Notes: generated by a model not told the origin, from the sequence alone. A stretch of 64,000 nucleotides of DNA from Rhodococcus sp. 1163 (GCF_002091985.1 NZ_MKKX01000018.1:374501-438500); one strand, 5' to 3'. Shown: positions 38,227 to 48,342, counted from the first letter of the stretch. Program-made: numbers and translations.

Positions 38227-39624
38227 TCAGTGCACCAACCATCCGCACGGCGCCGCGAGATCGGCAGATCCCTCCGGACCCATCGACCCCTCCGCGTACG
38301 GCTTCACCTCGGGTGGATCGTTCAACAGCGGTGCCGCCACTTCCCAGACGTGTGCAAGCCCGTCGGGGCGAGTGAACAACGAACGATCACCGTTGAGCAC
38401 GTCGAGAATCAGGCGTGAGTACGGCGACAGTGGGTCGGCGTTGGGAACGGACGGCAACGGCAGAGACAGATGCCCGACGGACAGATCGAAGTCCGGTCCC
38501 GGCTCCTTCACCGTCATCGCCATATCGATCGAACCGCTGCCGGACAAGTCGAAGGACAGCACCGCGCCGTCGTCCGGGAGATCGGTCAGCGGGCTGTTCT
38601 CCGGCTTCCGGAACACCAGAGACACACGCTGAGCACTGACTCCCAACATCTTTCCGGTTCGAAGCAAGAACGGCACGCCGCGCCATCGATCGGTGTCGAC
38701 CCACAGCTTGGCTGCGACGAACGTGTCCACGGTCGAATCGTCGGCGACACCCTCGACGTCGCGATAGCCGTCGTACTGGCCGAGTACGACCTCGGCCGTG
38801 TCGATCGGACGGAAGCATCCGATGACCGTTTCCCGCGCGGATTGCAGATCGTCGGCAGCCAAGGACGCAGGCGGTTCCATCGCGATCTCGGCGGCGACCT
38901 GAAAGAGGTGAGTCACCAACATGTCGAGCACGGCCCCGGTGCTGTCGTAAAATTCGGCTCGGTCGTCGATGTTCAGGGTCTCGGGGACGTCGATCTGCAC
39001 CTGGGCCACGTGTTCGGCATTCCAGATGCCGTCGATCATGCCGTTCGCGAACCGCAGGACGTGCAAATTCTGGGTCGCTTCCTTGCCGAGGAAATGGTCG
39101 ATTCGGTAGACCTGCTTCTCGTCGAGAACCTCGTGCACCACCTTGTCGAGCTCTTCGAAAGCCTGCTGCGACGTGCCGAACGGCTTCTCGTAGACCACCC
39201 GTGCACCATCGGCGAGGTCGTGCGCGCCGAGGGCCTTGGTGTAGTCCTGAAACGTGCTCGGCGGCAATGCAATGTAGTGCACCAACTGCGCGTTCTCGCC
39301 CACCTCGTCCTTGGCCGACGCCACCGCCTCCGGTAGCGCACCCGGGTCTTCGACGGTGAATCCGTTGCCTGCGAATCGGATCCGTTTCGCGAACTCGTCC
39401 CAGTCCTTGCTGCCGAGTTCGGAGCCGAATTCCTTCAACGCTCCGTGGACGTGGTCGCGGAACTCGTCGTCGGCGGTGTCGTGACGACCGTTGCCGATGA
39501 GCAGCCACTTCTCGGGCAGCAGTCCCTCGACATGGAGTTGGTAGAACGAGGGCAGGACCATGCGCTTCGCGAGGTCACCGGTCGCACCGAACAGGACGAA
39601 TATCGTAGGTTGCAAAGTCGCCAT
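38227..39624 (-). CDS. zwf: Glucose-6-phosphate dehydrogenase
   Basis: 465 aa if started at MATLQPTIFV (39624); an upstream ATG at 39636 is in frame. NADP-binding GATGDLAKR is at 13-21, VVYEKPFG at 143-150 and the active-site RIDHFLGKE at 174-182. It oxidises glucose-6-phosphate to 6-phosphogluconolactone. The length matches the shorter mycobacterial Zwf type rather than the roughly 510-aa enzyme encoded with opcA, and no opcA, tal or tkt is nearby, so this is probably a second isozyme. Confidence 0.92.
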   Translation of the reverse strand: MATLQPTIFVLFGATGDLAKRMVLPSFYQLHVEGLLPEKWLLIGNGRHDTADDEFRDHVHGALKEFGSELGSKDWDEFAKRIRFAGNGFTVEDPGALPEAVASAKDEVGENAQLVHYIALPPSTFQDYTKALGAHDLADGARVVYEKPFGTSQQAFEELDKVVHEVLDEKQVYRIDHFLGKEATQNLHVLRFANGMIDGIWNAEHVAQVQIDVPETLNIDDRAEFYDSTGAVLDMLVTHLFQVAAEIAMEPPASLAADDLQSARETVIGCFRPIDTAEVVLGQYDGYRDVEGVADDSTVDTFVAAKLWVDTDRWRGVPFLLRTGKMLGVSAQRVSLVFRKPENSPLTDLPDDGAVLSFDLSGSGSIDMAMTVKEPGPDFDLSVGHLSLPLPSVPNADPLSPYSRLILDVLNGDRSLFTRPDGLAHVWEVAAPLLNDPPEVKPYAEGSMGPEGSADLAAPCGWLVH

Positions 39625-39674
39625 GGATTCCATCATGCCCGCACCGATCGTGCGGTGTGGTTAAAGTCGATCTG

Positions 39675-40277
39675 GTGACACGATCGAAATTCCACGGCGA
39701 GATCTACGGGATGGGCACATCCTCGGGCACACGCATCGTCGTCGGCAACTGGACGCGGTCTCCGCTCGGCACCTTCACCGACGTCATGGTCGAGTTCGAG
39801 AACGGCCACCGCCTACTCTTGGCCCCTGATGACGAGGTGCGTGAATTCGTCTCGGCCACATACACATTCGACGAGACGATTCTCACGCCGGTGTCGTTCG
39901 AGCGCCTGCCGGACGGATCGAGGGAAGTGCAGGCAGGTCGACTGGACCTGCGAATCCAGACCGGCCGAATCACACCGCTCGGCGTGCTGCTGAAGCTCGT
40001 CCCCACGGCCATCTCGACCGCCCCGTGGTTCTGCACTCTGACCGACCCCATCGCCCGAGTGGCGCTCCGCGGCGTGAGGACCCGCGGCAGCGCCGGCGGT
40101 GGGCGCCGCGAGTACTACGGGGCTCACACCCAATACCGCGTCACCGCAGTCGAGGCGTCGTGGGACGGAAAGAATCTCGGCTCACTGACCCGCGTCACGC
40201 CACCGGTCCGATTCGGATTCGGTTCCACACCCCAGGCCCCGAGCGTCACCTACATCACCACCACCATCGACGACTGA
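39675..40277 (+). CDS. Conserved hypothetical protein
   Basis: About 200 aa from GTG 39675; GTG 39657 is an alternative start. A soluble, beta-rich protein without membrane segments or signal peptide: KFHGEIYGMGTSSGTRIVVG, GTFTDVMVEFENGHRLLLAP, VTYITTTIDD at the end. I do not recognise a domain. Similar-looking proteins are common in rhodococci and mycobacteria. It is divergent from zwf, 50 bp apart, and ends 4 bp before the converging pncA stop. Confidence 0.65.
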   Translation: MTRSKFHGEIYGMGTSSGTRIVVGNWTRSPLGTFTDVMVEFENGHRLLLAPDDEVREFVSATYTFDETILTPVSFERLPDGSREVQAGRLDLRIQTGRITPLGVLLKLVPTAISTAPWFCTLTDPIARVALRGVRTRGSAGGGRREYYGAHTQYRVTAVEASWDGKNLGSLTRVTPPVRFGFGSTPQAPSVTYITTTIDD

Positions 40278-40281
40278 CTCG

Positions 40282-40854
40282 TCAGACCAGCACTGCACCC
40301 GCGGCGACGAGCTCGGTCAGTGCCTTCTCCGAAGACTCGGGAGCAACACCGGCGATCAGATCGGTGAGAATACGTACCTTCAGCCCGAGAGCGATCGCGT
40401 CGAGAGCCGAAGCTCGCACGCAGTAGTCGGTAGCCAGTCCGACGACGTCGAGATCGGTCACCTCGTTGCCTCGCAGCACCTCCGGCAACGTGACGCCCTC
40501 GTCGGTGATGCCTTCGAAAGCCGAGTACGACGGCCTCCCCTGACCCTTGTAGACGTGCACGTCCACCGATCCGATGACGAACTCGCCGTGGTACTCCGAC
40601 CCGACCGTGTCCGCGACGCAGTGCATGGGCCACGTGTCGACGAAGTTGGGCACCTCATCGGTCGCGAAGTGGCCACCGTTGTCGCCGAGAGCGTCGTGCC
40701 AGTCACGCGAGGCCACGATGACGTCGTACTCGTCGCCCTTCTTCGCCAGCAACTCACTGACCTTGCGTGCTACTTCGCCGCCGCCCTCGATGCCGAGGGC
40801 GCCGCCCTCGGTGAAATCGTTCTGTACATCCACTACCAACAAAGCACGAGTCAT
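40282..40854 (-). CDS. pncA: Nicotinamidase/pyrazinamidase
   Basis: 190 aa. The isochorismatase-type triad is complete: Asp9 (VVDVQNDF), Lys103 (VYKGQG) and Cys145 (ATDYCVRASA). Metal ligands match the mycobacterial pattern: D51 and H53 in SRDWHD, H62 (GGHF) and H78 (WPMHC). It deamidates nicotinamide to nicotinate for NAD salvage; mycobacterial orthologues activate pyrazinamide. Its ATG is only 32 bp from the divergent MOSC gene. Confidence 0.94.
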   Translation of the reverse strand: MTRALLVVDVQNDFTEGGALGIEGGGEVARKVSELLAKKGDEYDVIVASRDWHDALGDNGGHFATDEVPNFVDTWPMHCVADTVGSEYHGEFVIGSVDVHVYKGQGRPSYSAFEGITDEGVTLPEVLRGNEVTDLDVVGLATDYCVRASALDAIALGLKVRILTDLIAGVAPESSEKALTELVAAGAVLV

Positions 40855-40886
40855 GGTGACCAGTATCCTCTGAACGTGAGATGGGC
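40855..40886. promoter_or_regulatory. Compact divergent promoter between pncA and the MOSC gene
   Basis: The 32-bp gap contains TATCCT (40863-40868 region, plus strand); the complementary strand reads GATACT over the same bases, so the two divergent -10 elements would overlap. No Shine-Dalgarno sequence fits well on either side, which points to very short or leaderless transcripts. Motif impression only. Confidence 0.35.
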
Positions 40887-41672
40887 ATGAACGCGACAGT
40901 GACCGAATTGATGTGCTACCCGGTGAAGGGATGCGCGGGCCTGTCGCTCAGCACCGCGTCGATGACGTTCCGGGGGCTCGAACACGATCGCGAGTTCATG
41001 ATCGTCGGTGCAGACGGATCGTTCCGCAGTCAACGCAGCGATCCTGTCCTCGCCGTCGTCCATCCCTCGATCGTCGACGACGTCCTTACCCTGTCGCACG
41101 CCGATTTCGGATCGATCACCGTCGAGGTGAATCGGCATTCCCGGCTACGAGATGTCACGATGTTCGACGAACCGTTTCAGGGCATCGACCAGGGCGACGA
41201 CGTTGCACGTTGGCTCGGTGAAATCCTCGGCGAGGAGTGCCGACTGGTCAGGATCACCTCGACTGCCCCTAGCTTCGCGGACAGCACGGCAGTCCACATC
41301 CTGTCCGATGCGTCGATGCGCGGCCTGAACGCTCGGCTCGACGCACCGATTCCGTTCGATCGGTTCCGGCCCAACATCGTCGTCACCGGCTGGGCGGATG
41401 CGCACCGGGAGGACCTGGTACGCCGCGCTTCCGTCGGCGCCTGCGAACTCGCGTTCGACAAGATTGCCATCCGGTGCGCCGTCACGACCGTCGAGCAGAC
41501 AACCGGCATTCGCACCGGCCCCGAACCACTGCGTACCCTCGCCGCCTACCGCCGCGGCCCCACCAAAGGCGTCGTCTTCGGTGCGAAGTTCTCGGTGAAG
41601 ACCGTCGGCCGGGTGTCGGTCGGGGACGAGTTCACCGTTCTCGAGGAGGAATCTTCGGGTCTCGATCGCTAG
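40887..41672 (+). CDS. MOSC-domain protein (YcbX/mARC-like)
   Basis: 261 aa from ATG 40887; ATG 40881 is possible. An N-terminal MOSC beta-barrel domain (TELMCYPVKGCAGLSLSTA, LEHDREFMIVG) is followed by the MOSC domain with FRPNIVVTG, and the conserved cysteine expected to hold the molybdenum cofactor in KIAIRCAVTTVEQTTG. Relatives YcbX and mARC reduce N-hydroxylated compounds. Its 3' end overlaps the converging cytochrome b gene by 41 bp. Confidence 0.85.
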   Translation: MNATVTELMCYPVKGCAGLSLSTASMTFRGLEHDREFMIVGADGSFRSQRSDPVLAVVHPSIVDDVLTLSHADFGSITVEVNRHSRLRDVTMFDEPFQGIDQGDDVARWLGEILGEECRLVRITSTAPSFADSTAVHILSDASMRGLNARLDAPIPFDRFRPNIVVTGWADAHREDLVRRASVGACELAFDKIAIRCAVTTVEQTTGIRTGPEPLRTLAAYRRGPTKGVVFGAKFSVKTVGRVSVGDEFTVLEEESSGLDR

Positions 41673-42291
41673 TCACGGGCCGCTCTGCTGCCTTGACTTC
41701 GCGAGCCCATTCCGGATGCTCGTTCTCGGCCCACGCGCGCAGAACCGACCCGCCGCGCATACCGCGCATCGCTTCGGAATCCTTGAACGCGTAGAAGATG
41801 TGGCCTACGACGAGAAGCCCGAAGGCGAGAGCGAACCAGTCGTGTACGAACGTCGCTCCTGTCCGCCAGTTCAGCGGACTCCACTCCGGAAAGAACATCA
41901 CCGTCCCCGTGAGCAGCAGTACCGCGATCGATCCACCACTCAACCCGCCGTTGAGCTTCTGGCCGGCATTGAACTTTCCGACGCCCACTGCCCGGAGCCG
42001 ACGAGCCTTGGACTGCAACCACTTCCAGTCATCGTCGACGAACCGGTTGAGGCGCTGCAGATCCAGCCGATAGGCCCGCGAGAGAAGACCGAGAATCAGC
42101 GGTATCGGGATACCGAAACCTGAATAGACGTGCACCACTTCGACCAAGTGCCGATTGCCGACGAGGACTGCCAACGAACCGTTGTACAGAATCGCCGCCG
42201 TCGCAATGCATACGAGGGTCAGCACGCCGACGGACCAGTGCACCCAACGTTCGATTCGGTGGAAGCGCAGCAGTTCAGCTCGTGGCGTCAT
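41632..42291 (-). CDS. Cytochrome b/b6-type membrane subunit
   Basis: 219 aa from ATG 42291 (MTPRAELLRFHRIERWVHWS). Four transmembrane helices with likely heme ligands: H11/H18 at the start, LVEVVHVYSGFG, FVHDWFALAFG and VVGHIFYAFKD. The layout resembles FdnI or Ni/Fe-hydrogenase-type diheme cytochrome b. It starts inside the SUOX gene end (17-bp overlap), so the two should form an exported Mo-enzyme and its membrane electron donor or acceptor. Confidence 0.82.
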   Translation of the reverse strand: MTPRAELLRFHRIERWVHWSVGVLTLVCIATAAILYNGSLAVLVGNRHLVEVVHVYSGFGIPIPLILGLLSRAYRLDLQRLNRFVDDDWKWLQSKARRLRAVGVGKFNAGQKLNGGLSGGSIAVLLLTGTVMFFPEWSPLNWRTGATFVHDWFALAFGLLVVGHIFYAFKDSEAMRGMRGGSVLRAWAENEHPEWAREVKAAERPVTSDRDPKIPPRER

Positions 42292-43000
42292 CGTCACGTC
42301 CGTTCGACGCGCCGACCCAGCCGTCGATCGAGTATCCCCGCGGCTCCCAGTAACCGGGCACCACATCCGAAGTCAACTCGATTCCGCCGAGCCATTTCAG
42401 ACTCTTGTAGCCGTACATCGGTGCAACGTAGAGCCGAACTGGACCGCCATGATCATGAGTGACCGGGCCGCCGAGCATGGTGAGGGCGAGAATGACGTCG
42501 TCGCGACGTGCTTGCTCCAGCGTCAAGCTCTCGGTGTAAGTGCCGTCGAACGAGGTGAATCGGACTGCCGTCGCATCGGCCGTCGGCGAGGCTGCATCGA
42601 GGATCTCCGACAGGCGCACGCCGCTCCACGGAACCTGTGGAACACGCCATCCGGTCACGCATTGGAAGTCTCGCACCAGAGACGTCTGGGGCATTGCCCG
42701 CAAATCCTGTAGTCCGAGAGTGCGTGGTGTTGCTACCAAACCACCGACAGTCAATTGGTAGCTGCTCTCGTCCTTGCGCGGTGCACCCGTGGTCACCGAA
42801 TAGAATCGAAAGTTGTTGCCCAGCGGGATCAGGCCGACCAGTCCGGTGGGATCGTGGTTACCGATCGGGCCCATCACGGTTGCGAGCCCATTTTGAATGG
42901 CGCCACCGCCCAGAATTCCTGCCGCGCCGGCGACGACCAGTCCGAGGAAGAGGCGTCGACCTACCGGTGCACCGGGAATATCGGGATCGTTGCGACGCAT
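42275..43000 (-). CDS. Sulfite oxidase-like (SUOX) molybdopterin oxidoreductase
   Basis: 241 aa from ATG 43000 (GTGGAG upstream); GTG 43015 is an alternative. The N-terminus has GRRLFLGLVVAGAAGILGG, a twin-arginine-like signal or membrane anchor. The SUOX-fold core contains DFQCVTGWRVPQVPWSGVRL with the Mo-ligating Cys114, then DGTYTESLTLEQA and GGPVRLYVAPMYGYKSLKWL. It resembles the MsrP/YedY group. Physiological substrates of such actinobacterial proteins are unknown. Coupled to a cytochrome b gene. Confidence 0.85.
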   Translation of the reverse strand: MRRNDPDIPGAPVGRRLFLGLVVAGAAGILGGGAIQNGLATVMGPIGNHDPTGLVGLIPLGNNFRFYSVTTGAPRKDESSYQLTVGGLVATPRTLGLQDLRAMPQTSLVRDFQCVTGWRVPQVPWSGVRLSEILDAASPTADATAVRFTSFDGTYTESLTLEQARRDDVILALTMLGGPVTHDHGGPVRLYVAPMYGYKSLKWLGGIELTSDVVPGYWEPRGYSIDGWVGASNGRDDDATS

Positions 43001-43018
43001 CACTCCACTGTCCACGAA

Positions 43019-43885
43019 TTACCGATCGCGTGTCGCTATCTGCACGGCAAGCAGAATTCGCGCCTGACCAGCTCGCAATGTTGAGAACAGTGCGCCCGCG
43101 TCGACGAGGTCTGCACCGCCACCTCCGCCGCCGTAGCTGGGTTCGACAGAGCCGAGCGGAACCCGCGTCGTAACCACGACGGGGATCCCTGCGGCCGTGG
43201 CGCGCTGCACCGCCGCCACGACCATGCTGTTCGTGTTCCCCGAACCGAGAGCCTGCAGCACGAGCCCCTGACTTCCGGCGCTGAGATAAGCGTCGATGGC
43301 GACCGCATCCACACCTGGGTACAGCGCAACGATGTCGACTCTGGTGTCCGAAATTTTCTGCCGGTCGAAGACGGTGCGTTCCTGCGCCGATCCGAAAAAT
43401 GCGTCCAGGTCCGATGTATGCCATTTCATCAACCCCCGCGCAGACAGAGTTCTGCCTCCGAAGGAAACGAGGACTCCCTTTCCCCGGTTACTCGGATTCC
43501 GCACAGCTTCGATCGCTGCTGTGACGTTGTCGGGCCCATCGGGCTCGCTGTGATCCGACGTCCGCTGCGCACCGGTGAACACCACCGGCCTCGGATCATC
43601 GTGGAACAGGTCGACGAGAAGTGCCGTCTCCTCCATCGTGTCCGTACCGTGCAGAACCACGGCACCGACGCAGTCCGGATCGGTCAGCGCGTTCCCGACA
43701 GCGTCGGCAACGGCATCCATGTCGGCGAAATCGAACGCTGAACTGTCCTTGGACATGACCTCACGAACCTCGACATCAGCGGCCAACGAGAACCCGAGCG
43801 GATCACTGCCCGGACGGCTGATGCCGTTCTCGTCACGGCTACTGGCAATGGTTCCGCCAGTGGTCAGCAGGGCGATGCGAGACAC
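43019..43885 (-). CDS. L-asparaginase
   Basis: 288 aa, slightly shorter than the 320-350 aa of typical type I/II enzymes. The two catalytic motifs are present: LLTTGGTIASSRDE at the N-terminus and VVLHGTDTMEETALLVD. A Gly-rich run (YGGGGGGADL) lies near the end. It hydrolyses asparagine to aspartate and ammonia; no signal peptide is seen, so cytoplasmic. It is probably co-transcribed with the LigD-like gene (55 bp upstream) and the SUOX gene (18 bp downstream). Confidence 0.9.
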   Translation of the reverse strand: MSRIALLTTGGTIASSRDENGISRPGSDPLGFSLAADVEVREVMSKDSSAFDFADMDAVADAVGNALTDPDCVGAVVLHGTDTMEETALLVDLFHDDPRPVVFTGAQRTSDHSEPDGPDNVTAAIEAVRNPSNRGKGVLVSFGGRTLSARGLMKWHTSDLDAFFGSAQERTVFDRQKISDTRVDIVALYPGVDAVAIDAYLSAGSQGLVLQALGSGNTNSMVVAAVQRATAAGIPVVVTTRVPLGSVEPSYGGGGGGADLVDAGALFSTLRAGQARILLAVQIATRDR

Positions 43886-43940
43886 AGAAGTGATACCTCT
43901 CGTTCGGGTGAGGGCGTGCGAATCTTGGGTCGATTCCGGG

Positions 43941-44897
43941 TTATTCCTCCGGCTCCTTCAATCCCTCCCGCTCGTCACTTTCGGCCCATTCCAAGAGTGG
44001 ATCAATGGAGAACACGGCGTCGTCGATGCCCTCGTGCAGGTCGCCCAGTTCGGCGAACCTCGCCGGGACGGTGAACATCGTGAATGCCTGTGGATCGACA
44101 TCGCCCAACTCGCCCCAGGAAATCGGCGTCGAGACAGTTGCTTCCGGGTTTCCACGTACCGAGTAGGCGCTCGCGATCGTGTGGTCGCGGGCATTCTGGT
44201 TGTAATCGACAAACAGTTTCTTCGGGTCACGGTCCTTGCGCCACCAGGTGGTCGTCACGTCTTCGGGTGCCCGGCGCTCGACTTCCCGCGCGAAAGCCAG
44301 TGCGGCCCTTCGCACATCCTTGAAACCCCAGTCCGGCTGAATCCGCACGTAGACGTGAAGGCCATGTCCGCCAGAGGTTTTCGGCCAGCCGACGGCTCCG
44401 AGGTCCTCCAACACTTCCTGCACGACACCTGCGACGCGACGAACTCGGTCAAACGGACAGTCCGGCATCGGATCGAGGTCGATACGCCATTCATCGGGCT
44501 TCTCGACGTCGGCCCGACGGCTGTTCCACGGATGAAACTCGACCGTCGACATCTGCACAGCCCACGCCACATGCGCCAACTCGGTCACGCACAGCTCGTC
44601 GGCGGTGCGGTTGTAGCGCGGAAATTTCACGCGCACGGTCTCGAGCCACGGCGGCGCACCGTGGGGCACTCGCTTCTGGTGGACCTTCTCCCCTGCGAGG
44701 CCACTCGGAAAGCGGTGCATCATGCAGGGACGTTCACGTAGAGCGCGGACGATTCCATCTCCGACGCTCAGGTAATAGTTCACCAAGTCGAGCTTGGTCG
44801 CCCCACTCTCGGGGAAGTACACGCGATCGGGGTTGGAGATGCGCACCGTACGTTCGCCCACCTCGAGTTCGATCGACGGTGATGCTGCGCGGGCCAT
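43941..44897 (-). CDS. LigD polymerase-domain (AEP primase-polymerase) protein, stand-alone
   Basis: 318 aa from ATG 44897. It is the archaeo-eukaryotic primase domain of LigD without ligase or nuclease domains: TKLDLVNYYLSVGDGIVRAL, catalytic WRIDLDPMPDCPF (DxD), SGGHGLHVYVRI, FVDYNQNARDHTIASAYSVR. In mycobacteria stand-alone paralogues act with or beside the Ku-LigD end-joining pathway and in excision repair. No ku or ligase gene is present in this window. Confidence 0.9.
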   Translation of the reverse strand: MARAASPSIELEVGERTVRISNPDRVYFPESGATKLDLVNYYLSVGDGIVRALRERPCMMHRFPSGLAGEKVHQKRVPHGAPPWLETVRVKFPRYNRTADELCVTELAHVAWAVQMSTVEFHPWNSRRADVEKPDEWRIDLDPMPDCPFDRVRRVAGVVQEVLEDLGAVGWPKTSGGHGLHVYVRIQPDWGFKDVRRAALAFAREVERRAPEDVTTTWWRKDRDPKKLFVDYNQNARDHTIASAYSVRGNPEATVSTPISWGELGDVDPQAFTMFTVPARFAELGDLHEGIDDAVFSIDPLLEWAESDEREGLKEPEE

Positions 44898-44911
44898 GCT
44901 CGAAAGCCTAG

Positions 44912-44936
44912 GTGCAGCTCCACCGCATCGCTGCAC
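44912..44936. promoter_or_regulatory. Inverted repeat upstream of the LigD-like gene
   Basis: GTGCAGC (44912-44918) and GCTGCAC (44930-44936) form a 7-bp dyad with an 11-bp spacer, 14 bp before the LigD-like ATG. Possible operator or leader hairpin; no factor suggested. Confidence 0.3.
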
Positions 44937-44952
44937 TTTCTCTGCGCACACG

Positions 44953-44987
44953 AAAAAGCCCGACTCCACGAGGGAGTCGGGCTTTTT
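44953..44987. terminator. Bidirectional Rho-independent terminator after groEL
   Basis: AAAAAGCCCGACTCC (44953-44967) and GGAGTCGGGCTTTTT (44973-44987) form a perfect 15-bp stem with a 5-nt loop, with A- and T-runs on both sides. It lies 25 bp beyond the groEL stop. Confidence 0.93.
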
Positions 44988-45012
44988 CAGCGGTAAAGCT
45001 GGGGGAACGGAC

Positions 45013-46779
<1,767 letters not shown>

Positions 46780-46806
46780 CTAGCACTCGACCATGGCGAG
46801 TGCAAG
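46780..46806. promoter_or_regulatory. CIRCE element 2 (HrcA operator)
   Basis: CTAGCACTC-N9-GAGTGCAAG, again with a 9-bp spacer, 8 bp from the first element. Tandem CIRCE copies upstream of groEL are known in actinobacteria. The remaining bases to the DoxX gene at 47001 show no ORF. Confidence 0.85.
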
Positions 46807-47000
46807 GTCGACGGGCACTACATGGTCGATTTGCTGGCCCGACTTGCTCAGCGTTCGCTCAGGGCGCACCCGCCCAAGGTCGACGGCGGACAGAAACTCA
46901 TGCTCACAACTCTCCCCCGGACCGCCGCCGTCGACCCTATTCTTGTTCTCGACAACGGACGCCCGGTGAGAACTCGGGCGACACAATAGATTGGGCACCG

Positions 47001-47348
47001 ATGTTCATCGCAACAGTCGCAGTATCGATTTTCCTCGCTGTATCGCTGACCTTCTCGGCGGTCGGAAAGTTGACCAAGAACCCCAAGGTCATCCCCATCA
47101 TGGAACAGGTCGGTGTGCCTGCCGACAAGATCCCCTGGCTTGCCTACATCGAAATTCTCGGCGCGATCGGACTGATCCTCGGACTGTTCGTCTGGCCCAT
47201 CGGGGTCGCCGCCGCAGTCGGAGTGATCCTGTACTTCGTGGGCGCGGTCATCGCTCACCTCCGAGTGAAGGACAGCGGTTTCGGTCCCGCTGCATTCCTC
47301 GGCGCTGTCGCCATTGCCGCGCTGGTTCTGCGCCTGCTGTCCGCGTGA
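47001..47348 (+). CDS. DoxX-family membrane protein
   Basis: 115 aa from ATG 47001 (MFIATVAVSIFLAVSLTFSA). Four hydrophobic segments and the family pattern GKLTKNPKVIPIMEQVGVP, LAYIEILGAIGLILGLF, IGVAAAVGVILYFVGAVIAH. Function is unknown; some DoxX proteins take part in oxidative-stress membrane complexes. Divergent from groEL across the CIRCE region; longer upstream starts would read through those operators and are rejected. Confidence 0.85.
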   Translation: MFIATVAVSIFLAVSLTFSAVGKLTKNPKVIPIMEQVGVPADKIPWLAYIEILGAIGLILGLFVWPIGVAAAVGVILYFVGAVIAHLRVKDSGFGPAAFLGAVAIAALVLRLLSA

Positions 47349-47371
47349 GCAGTCGGTTGCCGGCAGGTCCG

Positions 47372-48049
47372 TTACGAACCGGACGAAACGATGATGGGGA
47401 CCATGACGGCAGCCATGACCGCGACATTGACATCCTCCACTGCTTTTCGGACCGCTGAACTGGCCCAATCGCCCTCGGCAATCTCTTTGGCGCGCTTCTT
47501 TGCAGCCTTCTTGTCCACTCCCGCTGGCAATATCTTGGGGATGGCATCGATGGCCGACACCAGCGAAATCAACACCGAAATCTCAGGGGCCGGTGTCGTG
47601 CCGTCGACGATCGCGCTACCGACCCCCTGACGCGCCCAATTCTTGCGAGTCACCTCGCGCGCCGGCCAGGACACCGTAGGGAAGAGCCCGAGCACCTTGT
47701 CGTGACGTTCGAGAACCAAACCCTGCTGGGCGAGTCTGGAACCCACTTCCTTGTTCAAATTCCTCTGAAGTTTCTCGATCACACGCTGCGGCTTCAGCCG
47801 ACCGTTTCGAGCGCCGATCAAGGCATGCGCACGGGCGAGGAGGGGATCAGAGGGCGCAGGCCCCGTCACCACGAGCCGTCCCGCCTTGAAGGACTCATTC
47901 TTCTCCGTGATGCGAACGCAACCCTCGACAGCCAATTCCAGAACGACCGCACCGGCCAGCACGCGGGGAAATTTGGTGCTGTCGACAATCGGCTTACCGG
48001 TGACATCGTCTACCAGCAGCAGGAACAGGTCCTCGGCGATCAACGTCAT
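47372..48049 (-). CDS. GPP34/GOLPH3-family protein
   Basis: 225 aa. It begins MTLIAEDLFLLLVDDVTGKP and continues LAGAVVLELAVEGCVRITEK, the GOLPH3/VPS74 fold known from eukaryotic PI4P-binding Golgi proteins and widespread in actinobacteria with unknown function. A C-terminal helix (AVEDVNVAVMAAVMVPIIV) could associate with the membrane. It converges on the DoxX gene, 23 bp apart. Confidence 0.85.
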   Translation of the reverse strand: MTLIAEDLFLLLVDDVTGKPIVDSTKFPRVLAGAVVLELAVEGCVRITEKNESFKAGRLVVTGPAPSDPLLARAHALIGARNGRLKPQRVIEKLQRNLNKEVGSRLAQQGLVLERHDKVLGLFPTVSWPAREVTRKNWARQGVGSAIVDGTTPAPEISVLISLVSAIDAIPKILPAGVDKKAAKKRAKEIAEGDWASSAVRKAVEDVNVAVMAAVMVPIIVSSGS

Positions 48050-48186
48050 ACGCCGAGGTTACCGAGTACCCATGGATTAGTAGGTCCTGCTCTTGTTCTC
48101 GGCAGCCGGGTCAGTTCAGCAACTGCTGCCAGTTCGACGGCACCAGACCCACCGGGAACCACGTGCGCAGGCCTTCTGGCCGAAGA

Positions 48187-48342
48187 TCAGATCTGGCCAC
48201 GTCTTATCAAGTCGATTTCCCGTGGTGTCAGCAGCCGTTCCAACTGCTCACTCGGCCACTTACGGGGCCGCCCACTCATCCGGGCAGACTCGAGCAGTGG
48301 CACATCCGCGCTGGTACGTCGCAACATCGAATGAAGGTTCAC
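48187..48342 (-). CDS. Possible 51-aa gene in the 48050-48458 gap
   Basis: The 409-bp gap between the GPP34 and DUF1206 genes has one frame that looks coding: GTG 48342 (GGAG 9 nt upstream) to TGA 48187. It contains SGRPRKWPSEQLERLLTPRE then IDLIRRGQI, with a basic N-terminal half and an amphipathic end, a style seen in small actinobacterial proteins. It could equally be the relic of a larger gene. Nothing else in the gap looks coding. Confidence 0.3.
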   Translation of the reverse strand: MNLHSMLRRTSADVPLLESARMSGRPRKWPSEQLERLLTPREIDLIRRGQI

